Source of the DNA: an uncultured Subdoligranulum sp.
Lineage (GTDB): Bacteria; Bacillota; Clostridia; Oscillospirales; Ruminococcaceae
Reading direction: 5' to 3'
Length of the DNA stretch: 61,124 bases
Assembly (NCBI GenBank): GCA_904374465.1
Contig: CAJFFY010000032.1
Span: 1 to 61,124 of the forward strand
Shown: positions 15,942-24,380 of the stretch, one piece after another
How the letters are laid out: each line of letters begins with the position of its first letter
Numbering within the stretch: the stretch's first letter is position 1
The notes under the pieces: generated by a model
What the model was told of the DNA's origin: nothing
Seen by the model: only the letters and a program-made list of their open reading frames with translations
Databases searched by the model: none
Made by a program: the position numbers and the translations under genes

Positions 15942-16443
15942 AGAGTTTGCCTCCTTTATGGTAATAGCGTTGAATCCAGTACGGCTCAAACTTGCGCTTG
16001 AACTTGACGCTGCCGGCCTTGTCGTGGGGGGTACGGGGCAGCAGGAACAGGCACCGGATCCCGTACAAGCCGGCAGCCATCCGGTCGGCAAATATCTGAT
16101 CCCCCACCATGGCCATCTGGGATTTGGACACCCCCAGCCGGTGGCGGGCAATCATCAGCCCCAGGGGCAGCGGCTTGCAGGCCAGGGACACCCAGTCCAG
16201 GCCGATGCGTTGGGCAAAAGGCCGCACGCGCCCGGCCGTGTTGTTGGAAACGATGGTCAGGCTGATACCGGCGGCACGCATCTCCTGCAGCCAGGCCTGC
16301 ACGCTGTCCTCCAGCACCTGGCTGTTGTCACCGGTCAGCGTATTGTCCACATCCAGCACCAGGGCGCGGATGCCCTGCCGGGCCAGAAAATCCGGATGGA
16401 TGCATTCGATCTTTCGAAAGATATATTCCGGGGTCAGGATCAT
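15934..16443 (-). CDS. YqeG-family HAD-IIIA phosphatase
   Basis: The 169-residue protein has the YqeG pattern: LVLDVDNTLTGDNS (nucleophile Asp), LTIVSNNTAGRV (motif II), ACKPLP (motif III Lys) and MVGDQIFADRMAA (motif IV). Relatives include phosphatidylglycerophosphatase-like and ribosome-linked enzymes in Firmicutes; the substrate is unsettled. It overlaps nfo by 8 bases and follows rpsU after a terminator, with GGAGC eight bases before the ATG. Confidence 0.88.
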   Translation of the reverse strand: MILTPEYIFRKIECIHPDFLARQGIRALVLDVDNTLTGDNSQVLEDSVQAWLQEMRAAGISLTIVSNNTAGRVRPFAQRIGLDWVSLACKPLPLGLMIARHRLGVSKSQMAMVGDQIFADRMAAGLYGIRCLFLLPRTPHDKAGSVKFKRKFEPYWIQRYYHKGGKLYE

Positions 16444-16460
16444 GGTACAGCTCCTTATAC

Positions 16461-16496
16461 AAAAAGTGCAGGCCCGCGCAAAACGCGGGCCTGCAC
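16461..16496 (-). terminator. Intrinsic terminator of rpsU
   Basis: A perfect 13-bp stem (GTGCAGGCCCGCG / CGCGGGCCTGCAC) is followed by five T on the minus strand, just after rpsU. Confidence 0.93.
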
Positions 16497-16517
16497 AGTC
16501 GTTCTTTGTAAGCTAGC

Positions 16518-16694
16518 TTACTTAAACTTGCGCTTGCGGGCAGCCTCGGACTTCTTCTTACGGCGCACAGACGGCTTCTCATAAGCCTCACGCTTACGCA
16601 CCTCGGCCAACACGCCGCTACGGGCGGTGCTGCGCTTGAAACGGCGCAGAGCGCTCTCGAGGGACTCGCCCTCTTTGACACGGATCTCCGACAT
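16518..16694 (-). CDS. rpsU: Ribosomal protein bS21
   Basis: The 58-residue basic protein begins MSEIRVKEGESLESALRRFK and ends in KKKSEAARKRKFK, as bS21 does. It belongs to the platform of the 30S subunit and helps initiation. The ATG at 16694 has GGGAGGAAG upstream; the in-frame extension to 16742 was rejected for lack of a ribosome binding site. It is transcribed alone from 16759-16788 to the terminator. Confidence 0.97.
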   Translation of the reverse strand: MSEIRVKEGESLESALRRFKRSTARSGVLAEVRKREAYEKPSVRRKKKSEAARKRKFK

Positions 16695-16758
16695 CTTCTT
16701 CCCTCCCTTGACCTGAGACAGGAGTTTGCCGGTCAAATACAATTAACCAGTAAACAAG

Positions 16759-16788
16759 ATTATACTATACTGACCCCGTCTGTGTCAA
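16759..16788 (-). promoter_or_regulatory. Sigma-A-type promoter of rpsU
   Basis: On the minus strand a consensus TTGACA (16788-16783) and TATAAT (16764-16759) are separated by 18 bp. This is the strongest promoter match in the window, as expected for a ribosomal protein gene. Confidence 0.85.
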
Positions 16789-16859
16789 CTGGGAAATAGG
16801 GCCTGGAACGTGGAATTTTTAATTTTTTAACATTTTTTCCGCTTTTCCACCAGGAGCCT

Positions 16860-17600
16860 TCAGCGGGTCGCATGCCAGAACCAGAGGACCCCATAGATGA
16901 CCGGCTGATGCAGCATGTACACCAACAGGGTATGCCGTCCCACCGCAGCCAGCGGACGCAGCGGTGCCGGGGCAGGTCCCCGTTTCGGGTGCCAGATTCC
17001 CGCCAGGAAATAGCCACACCAGAACAAGAACAGCCAGGGCACCAGGGGGAAATAATCGGCCGAGGCAAACCGGGTCAGATCGGGCAGGCCCAGCCAGAAC
17101 AAGTTCGTTGCGTACCAGGTCCCCGGCAATGCGCACAGGCGCAGTGTCTCAAACCCCAGATACCCTTCGGGGATCTGGTTGGTCAGGGCAAACAGCGCCG
17201 CGCAAACGGCCAGACCCAGGCCCGCCGGGCATTTTTGCAGCCATGGCCGTACCAGGCAGGTGAGCAGGACCGCCGCTGCGTTGAGGTGCAGCACCCCGAA
17301 CCAGATGGACTCGGAGGGCATAAACCCCACCGTAACCACCGTAAGCACCACGGCACAACCGGCCACCACCAGGCCGTTTTTCAGCGGGCGACGGGCCAAC
17401 GGGAAGCTGAATCCCGAAAGCAGGATGAAACTCCAACAGATATACTGCTGCCAGATATGGCACCCCGGCGACCAGATATCGTACCAGCCGCCCGTGTGAC
17501 CGAACACATAGACCCAGTCATACAGCGCATGGTAGGCCAGCATGTTCACCAGGGCAGCCCCCCGCAGCACATCCGGCAACCACAGGCGTTTTGCGGTCAT
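16860..17600 (-). CDS. DUF1624/HGSNAT-like membrane acyltransferase
   Basis: The 246-residue protein has about seven membrane helices. It starts RLWLPDVLRGAALVNMLAYHALYDW, the N-terminal signature of the heparan-alpha-glucosaminide N-acetyltransferase catalytic family (DUF1624). The C-terminus LLVYMLHQPVIYG is also typical. Such proteins are thought to move acetyl groups across the membrane onto glycans. The acceptor here is unknown. No partner genes adjoin it; the divergent HAD gene lies on the other strand. Confidence 0.82.
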   Translation of the reverse strand: MTAKRLWLPDVLRGAALVNMLAYHALYDWVYVFGHTGGWYDIWSPGCHIWQQYICWSFILLSGFSFPLARRPLKNGLVVAGCAVVLTVVTVGFMPSESIWFGVLHLNAAAVLLTCLVRPWLQKCPAGLGLAVCAALFALTNQIPEGYLGFETLRLCALPGTWYATNLFWLGLPDLTRFASADYFPLVPWLFLFWCGYFLAGIWHPKRGPAPAPLRPLAAVGRHTLLVYMLHQPVIYGVLWFWHATR

Positions 17601-17667
17601 CGTTCCCCTTCCCTTCCGGAAATTTCATATTTTACAGTTTATTCATTGTAGCACACCATGCCCCAGG

Positions 17668-17696
17668 TTGCAATCACGGGCGTTTTGCGGTAAAAT
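17668..17696 (+). promoter_or_regulatory. Sigma-A-type promoter of the HAD phosphatase-PPi-PFK genes
   Basis: TTGCAA at 17668-17673 and TAAAAT at 17691-17696 are 17 bp apart, about 34 bases before the phosphatase start. It may also serve the phosphofructokinase gene 33 bases downstream of the phosphatase gene. Confidence 0.72.
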
Positions 17697-17729
17697 TTAA
17701 CATGGATAACAATGATTGGGGAGAAGTAT

Positions 17730-18551
17730 ATGCAGATTCGTCTGATTGCGTTGGATTTGGATGGGACCGTATTCAATGACCAAAAGGAAATTACCCCGCG
17801 CACGCTGGAGGCTATCCGCGCCGCCCTGCAAAAAGGCATTACCGTACTGCCGGCCACCGGCCGTACCGTCACCGGTGTGCCCAAAGCTTTTTTGGAGATT
17901 CCAGGCGTGCGGTACGCCCTGACCTCCAACGGAGCTTCGGTGGTGGACCTGCAGACCGGGGAAAAGCTGGTCAGCCTGCCCTTTGATATGGAACAGGCCG
18001 AGCGTGCCTTTGACGTGCTGGAAGACTACGGCGGCATGCTGAGCATCTTCATTGACGGGGAAAGCTACACCACCACCGCCAACGCCCAGGACAGCCTGAG
18101 CATGGTGCCGGAAAACCTGCGGGAGTATTTCCGCAGCACCCGCAATGAGGTACCCGATATGCACGCCATGATGGAGGCACATCCCCGGGAGATTGAAAAA
18201 TTCAGCATTCTGTACCCCACCGAGGCGCAACGGGATGCCGCCTGGCAGGCGGTGGCCAAAGCCTGCCCCCAACTGGAGATTACCTCCAGCATCGAGCGCA
18301 ACATGGAGCTGAACGCCCCCGGCGTCAGCAAAGGCCGCGGTCTGATGGCCCTGGCCGAACGCCTGGGCCTGGCCCGGGATCAGGTGATGGCGGTGGGCGA
18401 TTCCGGCAATGACCTGACCATGCTGGAGGCTGCCGGCCTGGGTGTGGCCATGGGCAACGCCACCCGGGAGGTCCGACACGCAGCCGACGTGATCACCGCC
18501 GACAACAACCATGATGGCGTGGCGGAAGCCATTGAAAAATACGCATTGTAA
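17730..18551 (+). CDS. Cof-type HAD-IIB sugar phosphatase
   Basis: The 273-residue protein has the Cof/YidA layout: IALDLDGTVFNDQKEI (motif I), LPATGRTVTG (motif II), then the alpha/beta cap. SKGRGLMAL gives the motif III Lys, and VMAVGDSGNDLTMLEAAG plus GVAMGNATREVRHAAD give motif IV and the C-terminal signature. Such enzymes dephosphorylate sugar phosphates or flavin precursors. The ATG at 17730 was preferred over 17712 because GGGGAGA lies eight bases before it. It precedes the phosphofructokinase genes, so a role in balancing hexose phosphates is possible. Confidence 0.9.
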   Translation: MQIRLIALDLDGTVFNDQKEITPRTLEAIRAALQKGITVLPATGRTVTGVPKAFLEIPGVRYALTSNGASVVDLQTGEKLVSLPFDMEQAERAFDVLEDYGGMLSIFIDGESYTTTANAQDSLSMVPENLREYFRSTRNEVPDMHAMMEAHPREIEKFSILYPTEAQRDAAWQAVAKACPQLEITSSIERNMELNAPGVSKGRGLMALAERLGLARDQVMAVGDSGNDLTMLEAAGLGVAMGNATREVRHAADVITADNNHDGVAEAIEKYAL

Positions 18552-18584
18552 TTTCATTATAAAAATATACAAGAGGTACACGCG

Positions 18585-19808
18585 ATGAAAAATGTATTGG
18601 TAGGACAATCCGGCGGCCCCACCGCCGTTATCAACTCCAGCCTGGCGGGCGTTTACGAAACCGCCAAAGCGTGTGGTGCCCCGCACGTGTACGGCATGCA
18701 GTACGGCATTGAAGGCGTGCTGGAAGGCAAGATTGTCGATCTGGACACCGTTCTGTCCGACAAGATGGACATCGAGCTGCTCAAGCGCACACCGTCCAGC
18801 TTCCTGGGCAGCTGCCGTCATAAACTGCCTGAAGCTGCTGTGGACGAACGTCCGTACAAGCAGCTGTTCGACCTGTTTACCCAGTATGACATCGGGGCGG
18901 TCTTCTACATCGGTGGCAACGACTCGATGGACACCATCTCCAAATTGTCCGGTTACGGCAAGGCCATCGGCAGCAAAATCCGCTTTATCGGCGTGCCCAA
19001 GACCATCGACAACGACCTGATGCTCACCGACCACACTCCCGGCTACGGCAGCGCTGCCAAGTATATCGCCACCATCCTGAAGGAAGTCATTTGCGACTCC
19101 AGCGTGTATGACATGCGCAGCGTGACGGTGGCCGAAATTATGGGCCGCCACACCGGCTGGCTGGCTGCCGCGGCCAGCCTGGCCGCCGGGCCGGACTGCA
19201 GCGGTCCCGACCTGATCCTGCTGCCCGAGCGCGCTTTCGATGAGGAAGCGTTCCTGGCCAAGGTGGCGCAGCTGGAAAAGGAACGCCACAACGTGATCAT
19301 TGCGGTAAGCGAAGGTGTCAAAAACGCTGAGGGTGTCTTCCTCTGTGATCTGGTCTCCACCGCCGGACAGCTGGACGCTTTCGGTCACAAGGCCATCCTC
19401 AGCGGCACCAGCCGGTATCTGGCTGAGCTGATCCGGGTGCGCCTGGGCTGCAAGACCCGTGCCATCGAATTTTCCACCCTGCAGCGCTGCGCCAGTCACC
19501 TGGCCAGCCGCACCGACATCACCGAGGCCTACCAGGTGGGCGGTGCCGCTGTGGAGGCTGCCATGCGCGGTGAAACCGCCGAGATGTGCGCCATCAAGCG
19601 GCTGAGCGATCAACCTTACCGCATCAAGACCGAGATGGTGGATGTAACCCAGGTTGCCAACTTTGAAAAGAAGGTTCCCGACGAGTGGATTGCCGCCGAC
19701 GGCATGCACGTCAACGAACAGTTTGAGCGGTATGCCCGTCCGCTGATCCAGGCGGAACTGACCCCCATCTACATCAACGGCGTGCCCCGCCACATCCATC
19801 TGGGCTGA
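18585..19808 (+). CDS. pfp: PPi-dependent 6-phosphofructokinase (first of two)
   Basis: The 407-residue enzyme has the phosphofructokinase core: GQSGGPTAVINSSLAGV at the N-terminus, YIGGNDSMDT, and PKTIDNDL. The Asp in GGNDS replaces the Gly of ATP-dependent enzymes (GGDGS), which is known to block ATP and give pyrophosphate dependence. MGRHTGWLAAA is the substrate-binding segment. It interconverts fructose 6-phosphate and fructose 1,6-bisphosphate, reversibly with pyrophosphate. The RBS (AAGAGG) follows the HAD gene by a few bases. Confidence 0.92.
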   Translation: MKNVLVGQSGGPTAVINSSLAGVYETAKACGAPHVYGMQYGIEGVLEGKIVDLDTVLSDKMDIELLKRTPSSFLGSCRHKLPEAAVDERPYKQLFDLFTQYDIGAVFYIGGNDSMDTISKLSGYGKAIGSKIRFIGVPKTIDNDLMLTDHTPGYGSAAKYIATILKEVICDSSVYDMRSVTVAEIMGRHTGWLAAAASLAAGPDCSGPDLILLPERAFDEEAFLAKVAQLEKERHNVIIAVSEGVKNAEGVFLCDLVSTAGQLDAFGHKAILSGTSRYLAELIRVRLGCKTRAIEFSTLQRCASHLASRTDITEAYQVGGAAVEAAMRGETAEMCAIKRLSDQPYRIKTEMVDVTQVANFEKKVPDEWIAADGMHVNEQFERYARPLIQAELTPIYINGVPRHIHLG

Positions 19809-19884
19809 TTTTTGGGCAAGATGCCCAGTGCCAGCAATTTTTGCAATGTAAAACTGCGTATTTTGCTGCAAAATCCCGCAAAGC

Positions 19885-19901
19885 GTTCCGCATAGTGGAA
19901 C
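19885..19901. repeat. Palindrome GTTCCGCATAGTGGAAC (operator-like)
   Basis: A 7-bp inverted repeat with a 3-base centre and one G-T position. It closely matches the second palindrome 52 bases downstream. The shape resembles operators of IclR-family repressors (GTTCCGC-n3-GCGGAAC). Confidence 0.6.
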
Positions 19902-19936
19902 TTTCTACTGCTGTGTTCCCACAGGCACCTTCAACC

Positions 19937-19953
19937 GTTCCGCAGAGCGGAAC
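19937..19953. repeat. Palindrome GTTCCGCAGAGCGGAAC (operator-like)
   Basis: A perfect 7-bp inverted repeat with an AGA centre. It is centred 52 bases, about five helical turns, from the first copy, so both would lie on the same face of the DNA. Confidence 0.65.
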
Positions 19954-20008
19954 AAAAAGTTTCACAACGCAACGCCATTTTTTCGGCAACTCCTGCAATA
20001 GCAAAAAA

Positions 20009-20063
20009 AACGGCCGCATGGTACACTGGATACAACAAATCCGGTGCGCCCTGCGGCCGTTTT
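20009..20063 (+). terminator. Long terminator-like hairpin before the second pfp gene
   Basis: CGGCCGCA pairs with TGCGGCCG. Inside it GGTACACTGGAT pairs almost fully with ATCCGGTGCGCC around an ACAACAA loop. A short T run follows. It can end the first pfp transcript or act as an attenuator for the second, whose ATG lies 48 bases downstream. Confidence 0.7.
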
Positions 20064-20110
20064 CTGTGCCCTGCGGCGCAAAACCTTGTAAAAAATGCAG
20101 GAGGTATCTT

Positions 20111-21346
20111 ATGGCAAAAAATGCGATTGTCGGTCAATCCGGCGGCCCCACTTCGGTCATCAACGCCAGCCTGGCGGGCGTGTACGAGAGTTGCAAGCGC
20201 CGTGGAGCCGGCAAGGTCTACGGCATGCTGCACGGTGTGGCCGGTCTGTTGGAGCGGCGCACCTGTGTGCTGGATGATAAGCTGACGAACGCATTGGACA
20301 TTGAGCTGCTCAAGCGTACGCCCTCCAGCTACCTGGGCAGCTGCCGCTATAAGCTGCCCGACTGGCATACCCCCGAGGAGGAAGCTGTCTACCTGCAGTT
20401 GTTTGAGATCCTGAAGGAGCTGGACATCGGCTACTTCTTCTATATCGGCGGCAACGACTCGATGGATACCATCGGCAAGCTGGCCGATTACGGCGCCCAC
20501 ATCGGCAGCGAGATCCGCTTTATGGGCGTACCCAAGACCATTGACAACGACCTGATGGTCACCGACCACACCCCCGGTTATGGCAGTGCCGCCAAGTACA
20601 TCGGCGTGGTCATGAAGGAGATCATCCGGGACGCCACGGTGTACGGCACCAAATACGTGACCATCGTGGAGATTATGGGCCGCAACGCCGGTTGGCTGAC
20701 TGCCGCGGCCGCCCTGGCCAAGGTCGAGGACTGCGAAGGGGTGGACATGATCTGCCTGCCCGAAGTGCCCTTCAATGTGGACCACTTTGTGGAAAAGGTG
20801 GAGCGGATGCAGAAAACCAAACCCTCCATCGTCATTGCCGTGTCGGAGGGCGTCAAGCTGGAGGACGGCCGCTACGTCTGCGAACTGGCCGATGATGTCC
20901 ATGCGGTGGACGCCTTCGGCCACAAGGCTTTGACCGGTACCGCCCGGTTTTTGGCCAATACGGTAGCCCGCCGGCTGGACACCAAGACCCGTTGCATCGA
21001 GCTTTCCACCCTGCAGCGCTGTGCCGGACATCTGACCAGCCGTACCGATATCACCGAAGCCTACCAGGTGGGCGGCGCTGCCGCCAAGGCCGCCTTTGAG
21101 GGACACACCGGCGAGATGGTGGCCCTGGACCGCATCTCCAACGCCCCCTACCAGTGCGGCACCAGCCTGCATCCCATTTCGGAAGTGGCCAACCTGGAGA
21201 AAAAGGTCCCGCTGGAATGGGTCAATGCGGATCACACCGCCATGACCAAGGAGTTTATCTCCTATGCAATGCCGTTGATCCAGGCCGAACTGACCCCCAT
21301 TTATGTGGAAGGCCTGCCTCATCATATTTACCTCCCAGAAGCCTGA
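20111..21346 (+). CDS. pfp: PPi-dependent 6-phosphofructokinase (second of two)
   Basis: The 411-residue protein is a close paralog of the upstream gene: GQSGGPTSVINASLAGVY, YIGGNDSMDTIGKL, PKTIDNDLMVTDHTPGYGS, MGRNAGWLTAAAAL and the C-terminal ELTPIYVEGLPHHIY. The Asp of GGNDS again indicates pyrophosphate use. Divergence is spread along the chain, so the duplication is not recent. The ATG at 20111 follows GCAGGAGG; the in-frame extension to 19841 crosses the hairpin and was rejected. Separate leader elements suggest different control of the two enzymes. Confidence 0.92.
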   Translation: MAKNAIVGQSGGPTSVINASLAGVYESCKRRGAGKVYGMLHGVAGLLERRTCVLDDKLTNALDIELLKRTPSSYLGSCRYKLPDWHTPEEEAVYLQLFEILKELDIGYFFYIGGNDSMDTIGKLADYGAHIGSEIRFMGVPKTIDNDLMVTDHTPGYGSAAKYIGVVMKEIIRDATVYGTKYVTIVEIMGRNAGWLTAAAALAKVEDCEGVDMICLPEVPFNVDHFVEKVERMQKTKPSIVIAVSEGVKLEDGRYVCELADDVHAVDAFGHKALTGTARFLANTVARRLDTKTRCIELSTLQRCAGHLTSRTDITEAYQVGGAAAKAAFEGHTGEMVALDRISNAPYQCGTSLHPISEVANLEKKVPLEWVNADHTAMTKEFISYAMPLIQAELTPIYVEGLPHHIYLPEA

Positions 21347-21358
21347 GTAGCGTCAGGC

Positions 21359-21404
21359 AAAAAACGCCCCGCAGAAGCGCATGCGCTTCCACGGGGCGTT
21401 TTTT
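21359..21404. terminator. Bidirectional intrinsic terminator
   Basis: AAAAAACGCCCCG and CGGGGCGTTTTTT enclose an inner AAGCGCATGCGCTT stem. It serves pfp (+) and the convergent glycosyltransferase gene (-). Confidence 0.93.
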
Positions 21405-21411
21405 GTAAGGA

Positions 21412-24366
21412 TCAATAAAAGCCGAAGCTGGGCAGGACCTCCAGGGCCTGCGCCCACCAGGCGGGGATGGGCAGACCGGACAGCACCGGATAATACAGGG
21501 CAAACAGAACCGCCGATAAACCGCAGAGAGTCAGCCCCATCCGCAGGGCCTTGCGCCGGTTGCGCAGGTGGGACAGCACCAGGGCAATGGCCGCCAGGCA
21601 GAACATCGAACTGGGGAAATAGTGGTACAGGAAGGTGCACCGGGTGACCAGCATCCAGGGGATCAGCTGGGTGCCGTAGAGAATCAGGACCCCGGCCCCG
21701 GCCCGACTGCCCCGGCCGCTGACCTGATGCCACAACAGTGCCACCAGACAGACCAGCCCCACCAGCCAGATGACAGGCCCTCCCAGGCCCGCAATGCTGG
21801 CCTTCATACCGTCGGGCAAATGGGTGTTCTGGTAATACCAGACGGGCCGCAGCCCCAGCAGCCAGGTGTACCAGCGGCTCTCGAAGGGATGGGTAGCTTC
21901 CAGGTTGGCATGGTACTCATACATGGACACCTGGCACTGCCACCAGTCGGCCAGCCCAAAGGAGGCATCCCGCCACCAGTAGGGCAGGTAGGAAGCAATA
22001 TAGATACACAAGGGCAGCGCCACATAGAAGACCACCCCGCCCACGGCTGCCGTGCGGAATTCCGCCCAGAACCCGGGCTGTTTCTGCCGCCAGCGGGCGT
22101 ACAGCACCCCCAGATAGAGGATGGCCAGCCCGGCACCGGCATAAATACCGGTCCATTTGGCCGCACATCCCAGACCGAAGGCAACGCCGCCCAGCGCCAT
22201 GGGCAACAGGGAGCCGTTAACCCCCTTTTGCAGCACACTCTGGCAATACCACAGCATACAGTAGGCGCCCAGCAGAATGAAAAAAGTTCCGTAGATGTCG
22301 ATGGTGGCAATACGGCTTTGGGCAAAGCGCATGAAATCCAGAGCCAGCAACACACCGGCCACCGCGCCGATCCAACGGCGGCGGGTCAGACGCCGGGCAA
22401 AGCACCAGGCCAGGGGAACCAGCAGCACACCGAACAGCGAGCCGGAGAACCGCCACCCGAAGCCGGTCATGCCGAACAGCGCAATGCCTGCCATAATCAG
22501 GTCCTTGCCCAGCGGCGGGTGGGTAGTCTCATAAACCGGCATTTTGTGCAGTTGCTCATAGCCGGTGCGGCCATGGTAGATCTCATCGAAATACATGCTG
22601 TTGAGCTGGCTGATGGCGTCCGGCACTGCTGCCTGCTCATCAAAGAGGGCACCGCCCCCTGTAACCGGCACCAGGTTGCCGTCCCCGTCCCGGAACGCCA
22701 TCTCAAAGACCTGGGCATTTTCCACCGTGACGGTCAGGGTCTGACCGGCCGTGACCGGCAAACGGTTTTCACTCCAGCTGAAACAGGTACTGTAGCCCAG
22801 TTCCTGCACCAGCAGCACGGTGCCCTGCCCGTCGGCCACCGTCAGGCTGCCCCCAAAGGACACCCCCGGATAAACCCACAGGTTCACCCCATTTTCTCCC
22901 ACCGTGACTGTCTCGGTCAGCCGGGTGTCGGTGGCATCCAGCGGATGTTGCGGGGCGGTAGTATCCCCCAGATAGGCAAAGCTCAACAGCGCGGTGGCTG
23001 CGGTAAGCGCTGCCATTCCCAGCACTTCCCTCCGGGTCCAGACCGGCTGGTCCGGCGGCACCGGCTCCTCCGCCCGTGTTCGGGCAGGCAATGCCAGCGC
23101 ATGGCCGCGGAGCGCCAGATCCCAGACGGCAAAGAGAAGCATGACGAAACAGACCGTCTCGGCCAGGCCCACCAGCACCGCCACTGTGGAACTGGTGGCA
23201 CTGGTCAGCCATTCATCCTCGGTCCCTGCCAACGAGTAGACGGTGGCCAGGTTGACAAACCCTGTGAGGGACAAGCCGAAACCCGCCGCATACAAGCGGA
23301 TATCGTTCCAGCGGGCTGCCGCCAGTAAGGTCAGCAGTACGCCGGGTACCATGTAACGCTCGTGCATACAATGGCCGAAAGTGAAGACGCCCAGGCCATA
23401 GTACGCCGCCAGCAGCAACGGGGAAAAGCGTCCCGCCTGCTCGCTGCGCACCGCAAAGAACACCAGCCCACCGGTGACCACCAGAATCAGGAACCATCCC
23501 AGCACATGCCAGGGAATACCCAGCAGGGCAATATCATCCAGAGATTTCCAATTACCGCCCAGCGCCGTCATCCAGTTGAAGGCATTGATGGAGGCATAAG
23601 GGTAGCCCGATACGGTGCCGGAATACTTTTCCAACAGCGAAGGCAGCAGCTTCGTCACCCCGTAAAAGGGAATGGCCAGCACCAGCGGCGGCAGCAGGGC
23701 CACCACCGCGCCGCCAAAGCAGCGCACAAAGGCCCGGAAGCGGTTGTCCTCCCGGACGATGGCTGCCAGGAAGCAGGCCGCCAGCACCGGTCCGAAAAGC
23801 AGTGCCTGGGGCTTGATGGCCAGCGCGATGCCGTAGCACAGCGCCGCCGGCAGATACCGCCGTTCTTCCAAAAGCAGGAAGCAGAGCAGCAGCGGCAACG
23901 AGAAGGCACCGTCGATCTGTTTCCAGACGCCGGTGTCAAAAAGCAACAGCGGATTGAAAGCTGTGAACGCTGTCAGCATCCATCCAGCACGGCTGCCGGG
24001 CATGGCACGCTGTGCCACCTGCCAGACCAGCCATGCGGCGGCACAGTCGCAGAGACTGGGCACCACGGCCAGCAACAGGTAGGTCAGCGGCGACTCATAG
24101 GACAGCGAGAAAGCGGCCCGCAACAGCCCCACCAATCCCAGCACCCAAAGGTACCCGGGCGGATAATCGGCAAAATAGCCCTCGCTGTAAAAGGCTGACG
24201 GCCCCTGGGCAGCCAGCTTGTCGCCCCAGGCCACAAAACAGCTCATATCATAGGGGTAGCCTTCGGTGACCACGGCCAGGATCAGCCGCAGCAGAAGGGC
24301 CGCCCCCAGCAGCAGCCAAAGGGGCCGTGGGCTCTGGATTTTTCGATGTAACGTACTCTGTGTCAT
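21412..24366 (-). CDS. Double GT-C glycosyltransferase: N-terminal mannosyltransferase-like module plus C-terminal PMT (GT39) module
   Basis: The 984-residue protein has about 20 membrane helices in two blocks. The first, to about residue 430, has YPYDMSCFVAWGDKL and YFADYPPGYLWVLG, where DxxCFxxWG and YPPGY mark GT-C enzymes. A soluble insert of about 130 residues follows (near LTETVTVGENGVNLWVYPG). The second block has YFDEIYHGRTGYE, THPPLGKDLIMAGI and LDFMRFAQSRIATIDIYG, the catalytic and luminal segments of dolichyl-phosphate-mannose protein O-mannosyltransferases. GT39 enzymes put mannose from polyprenyl phosphate on secreted proteins. Two GT-C units in one chain could act sequentially on the same substrate (inference). 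It lies downstream of cysS after a terminator. Confidence 0.82.
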   Translation of the reverse strand: MTQSTLHRKIQSPRPLWLLLGAALLLRLILAVVTEGYPYDMSCFVAWGDKLAAQGPSAFYSEGYFADYPPGYLWVLGLVGLLRAAFSLSYESPLTYLLLAVVPSLCDCAAAWLVWQVAQRAMPGSRAGWMLTAFTAFNPLLLFDTGVWKQIDGAFSLPLLLCFLLLEERRYLPAALCYGIALAIKPQALLFGPVLAACFLAAIVREDNRFRAFVRCFGGAVVALLPPLVLAIPFYGVTKLLPSLLEKYSGTVSGYPYASINAFNWMTALGGNWKSLDDIALLGIPWHVLGWFLILVVTGGLVFFAVRSEQAGRFSPLLLAAYYGLGVFTFGHCMHERYMVPGVLLTLLAAARWNDIRLYAAGFGLSLTGFVNLATVYSLAGTEDEWLTSATSSTVAVLVGLAETVCFVMLLFAVWDLALRGHALALPARTRAEEPVPPDQPVWTRREVLGMAALTAATALLSFAYLGDTTAPQHPLDATDTRLTETVTVGENGVNLWVYPGVSFGGSLTVADGQGTVLLVQELGYSTCFSWSENRLPVTAGQTLTVTVENAQVFEMAFRDGDGNLVPVTGGGALFDEQAAVPDAISQLNSMYFDEIYHGRTGYEQLHKMPVYETTHPPLGKDLIMAGIALFGMTGFGWRFSGSLFGVLLVPLAWCFARRLTRRRWIGAVAGVLLALDFMRFAQSRIATIDIYGTFFILLGAYCMLWYCQSVLQKGVNGSLLPMALGGVAFGLGCAAKWTGIYAGAGLAILYLGVLYARWRQKQPGFWAEFRTAAVGGVVFYVALPLCIYIASYLPYWWRDASFGLADWWQCQVSMYEYHANLEATHPFESRWYTWLLGLRPVWYYQNTHLPDGMKASIAGLGGPVIWLVGLVCLVALLWHQVSGRGSRAGAGVLILYGTQLIPWMLVTRCTFLYHYFPSSMFCLAAIALVLSHLRNRRKALRMGLTLCGLSAVLFALYYPVLSGLPIPAWWAQALEVLPSFGFY

Positions 24367-24380
24367 AGAATCCTAACCAT

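Larger units (their letters stand above)
19809..20110 (+). promoter_or_regulatory. 302-base regulatory spacer between the two pfp genes
   Basis: No coding frame here looks real. The spacer holds two 17-base palindromes (19885-19901 and 19937-19953), then a long hairpin with a T run (20009-20063), then the ribosome binding site GCAGGAGG of the second pfp gene. No convincing -10/-35 pair was found. The layout suggests separate regulation of the second gene. Confidence 0.6.

Noticed and set aside
15942..16151. N-terminal extension of endonuclease IV
   Set aside because: The extra residues are a shadow of the overlapping YqeG-like gene. The ATG at 15941 gives a normal-length protein.
16695..16742. 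Longer rpsU starting upstream
   Set aside because: The extension lacks a ribosome binding site, and bS21 proteins begin at the MSEIRVKEGE position.
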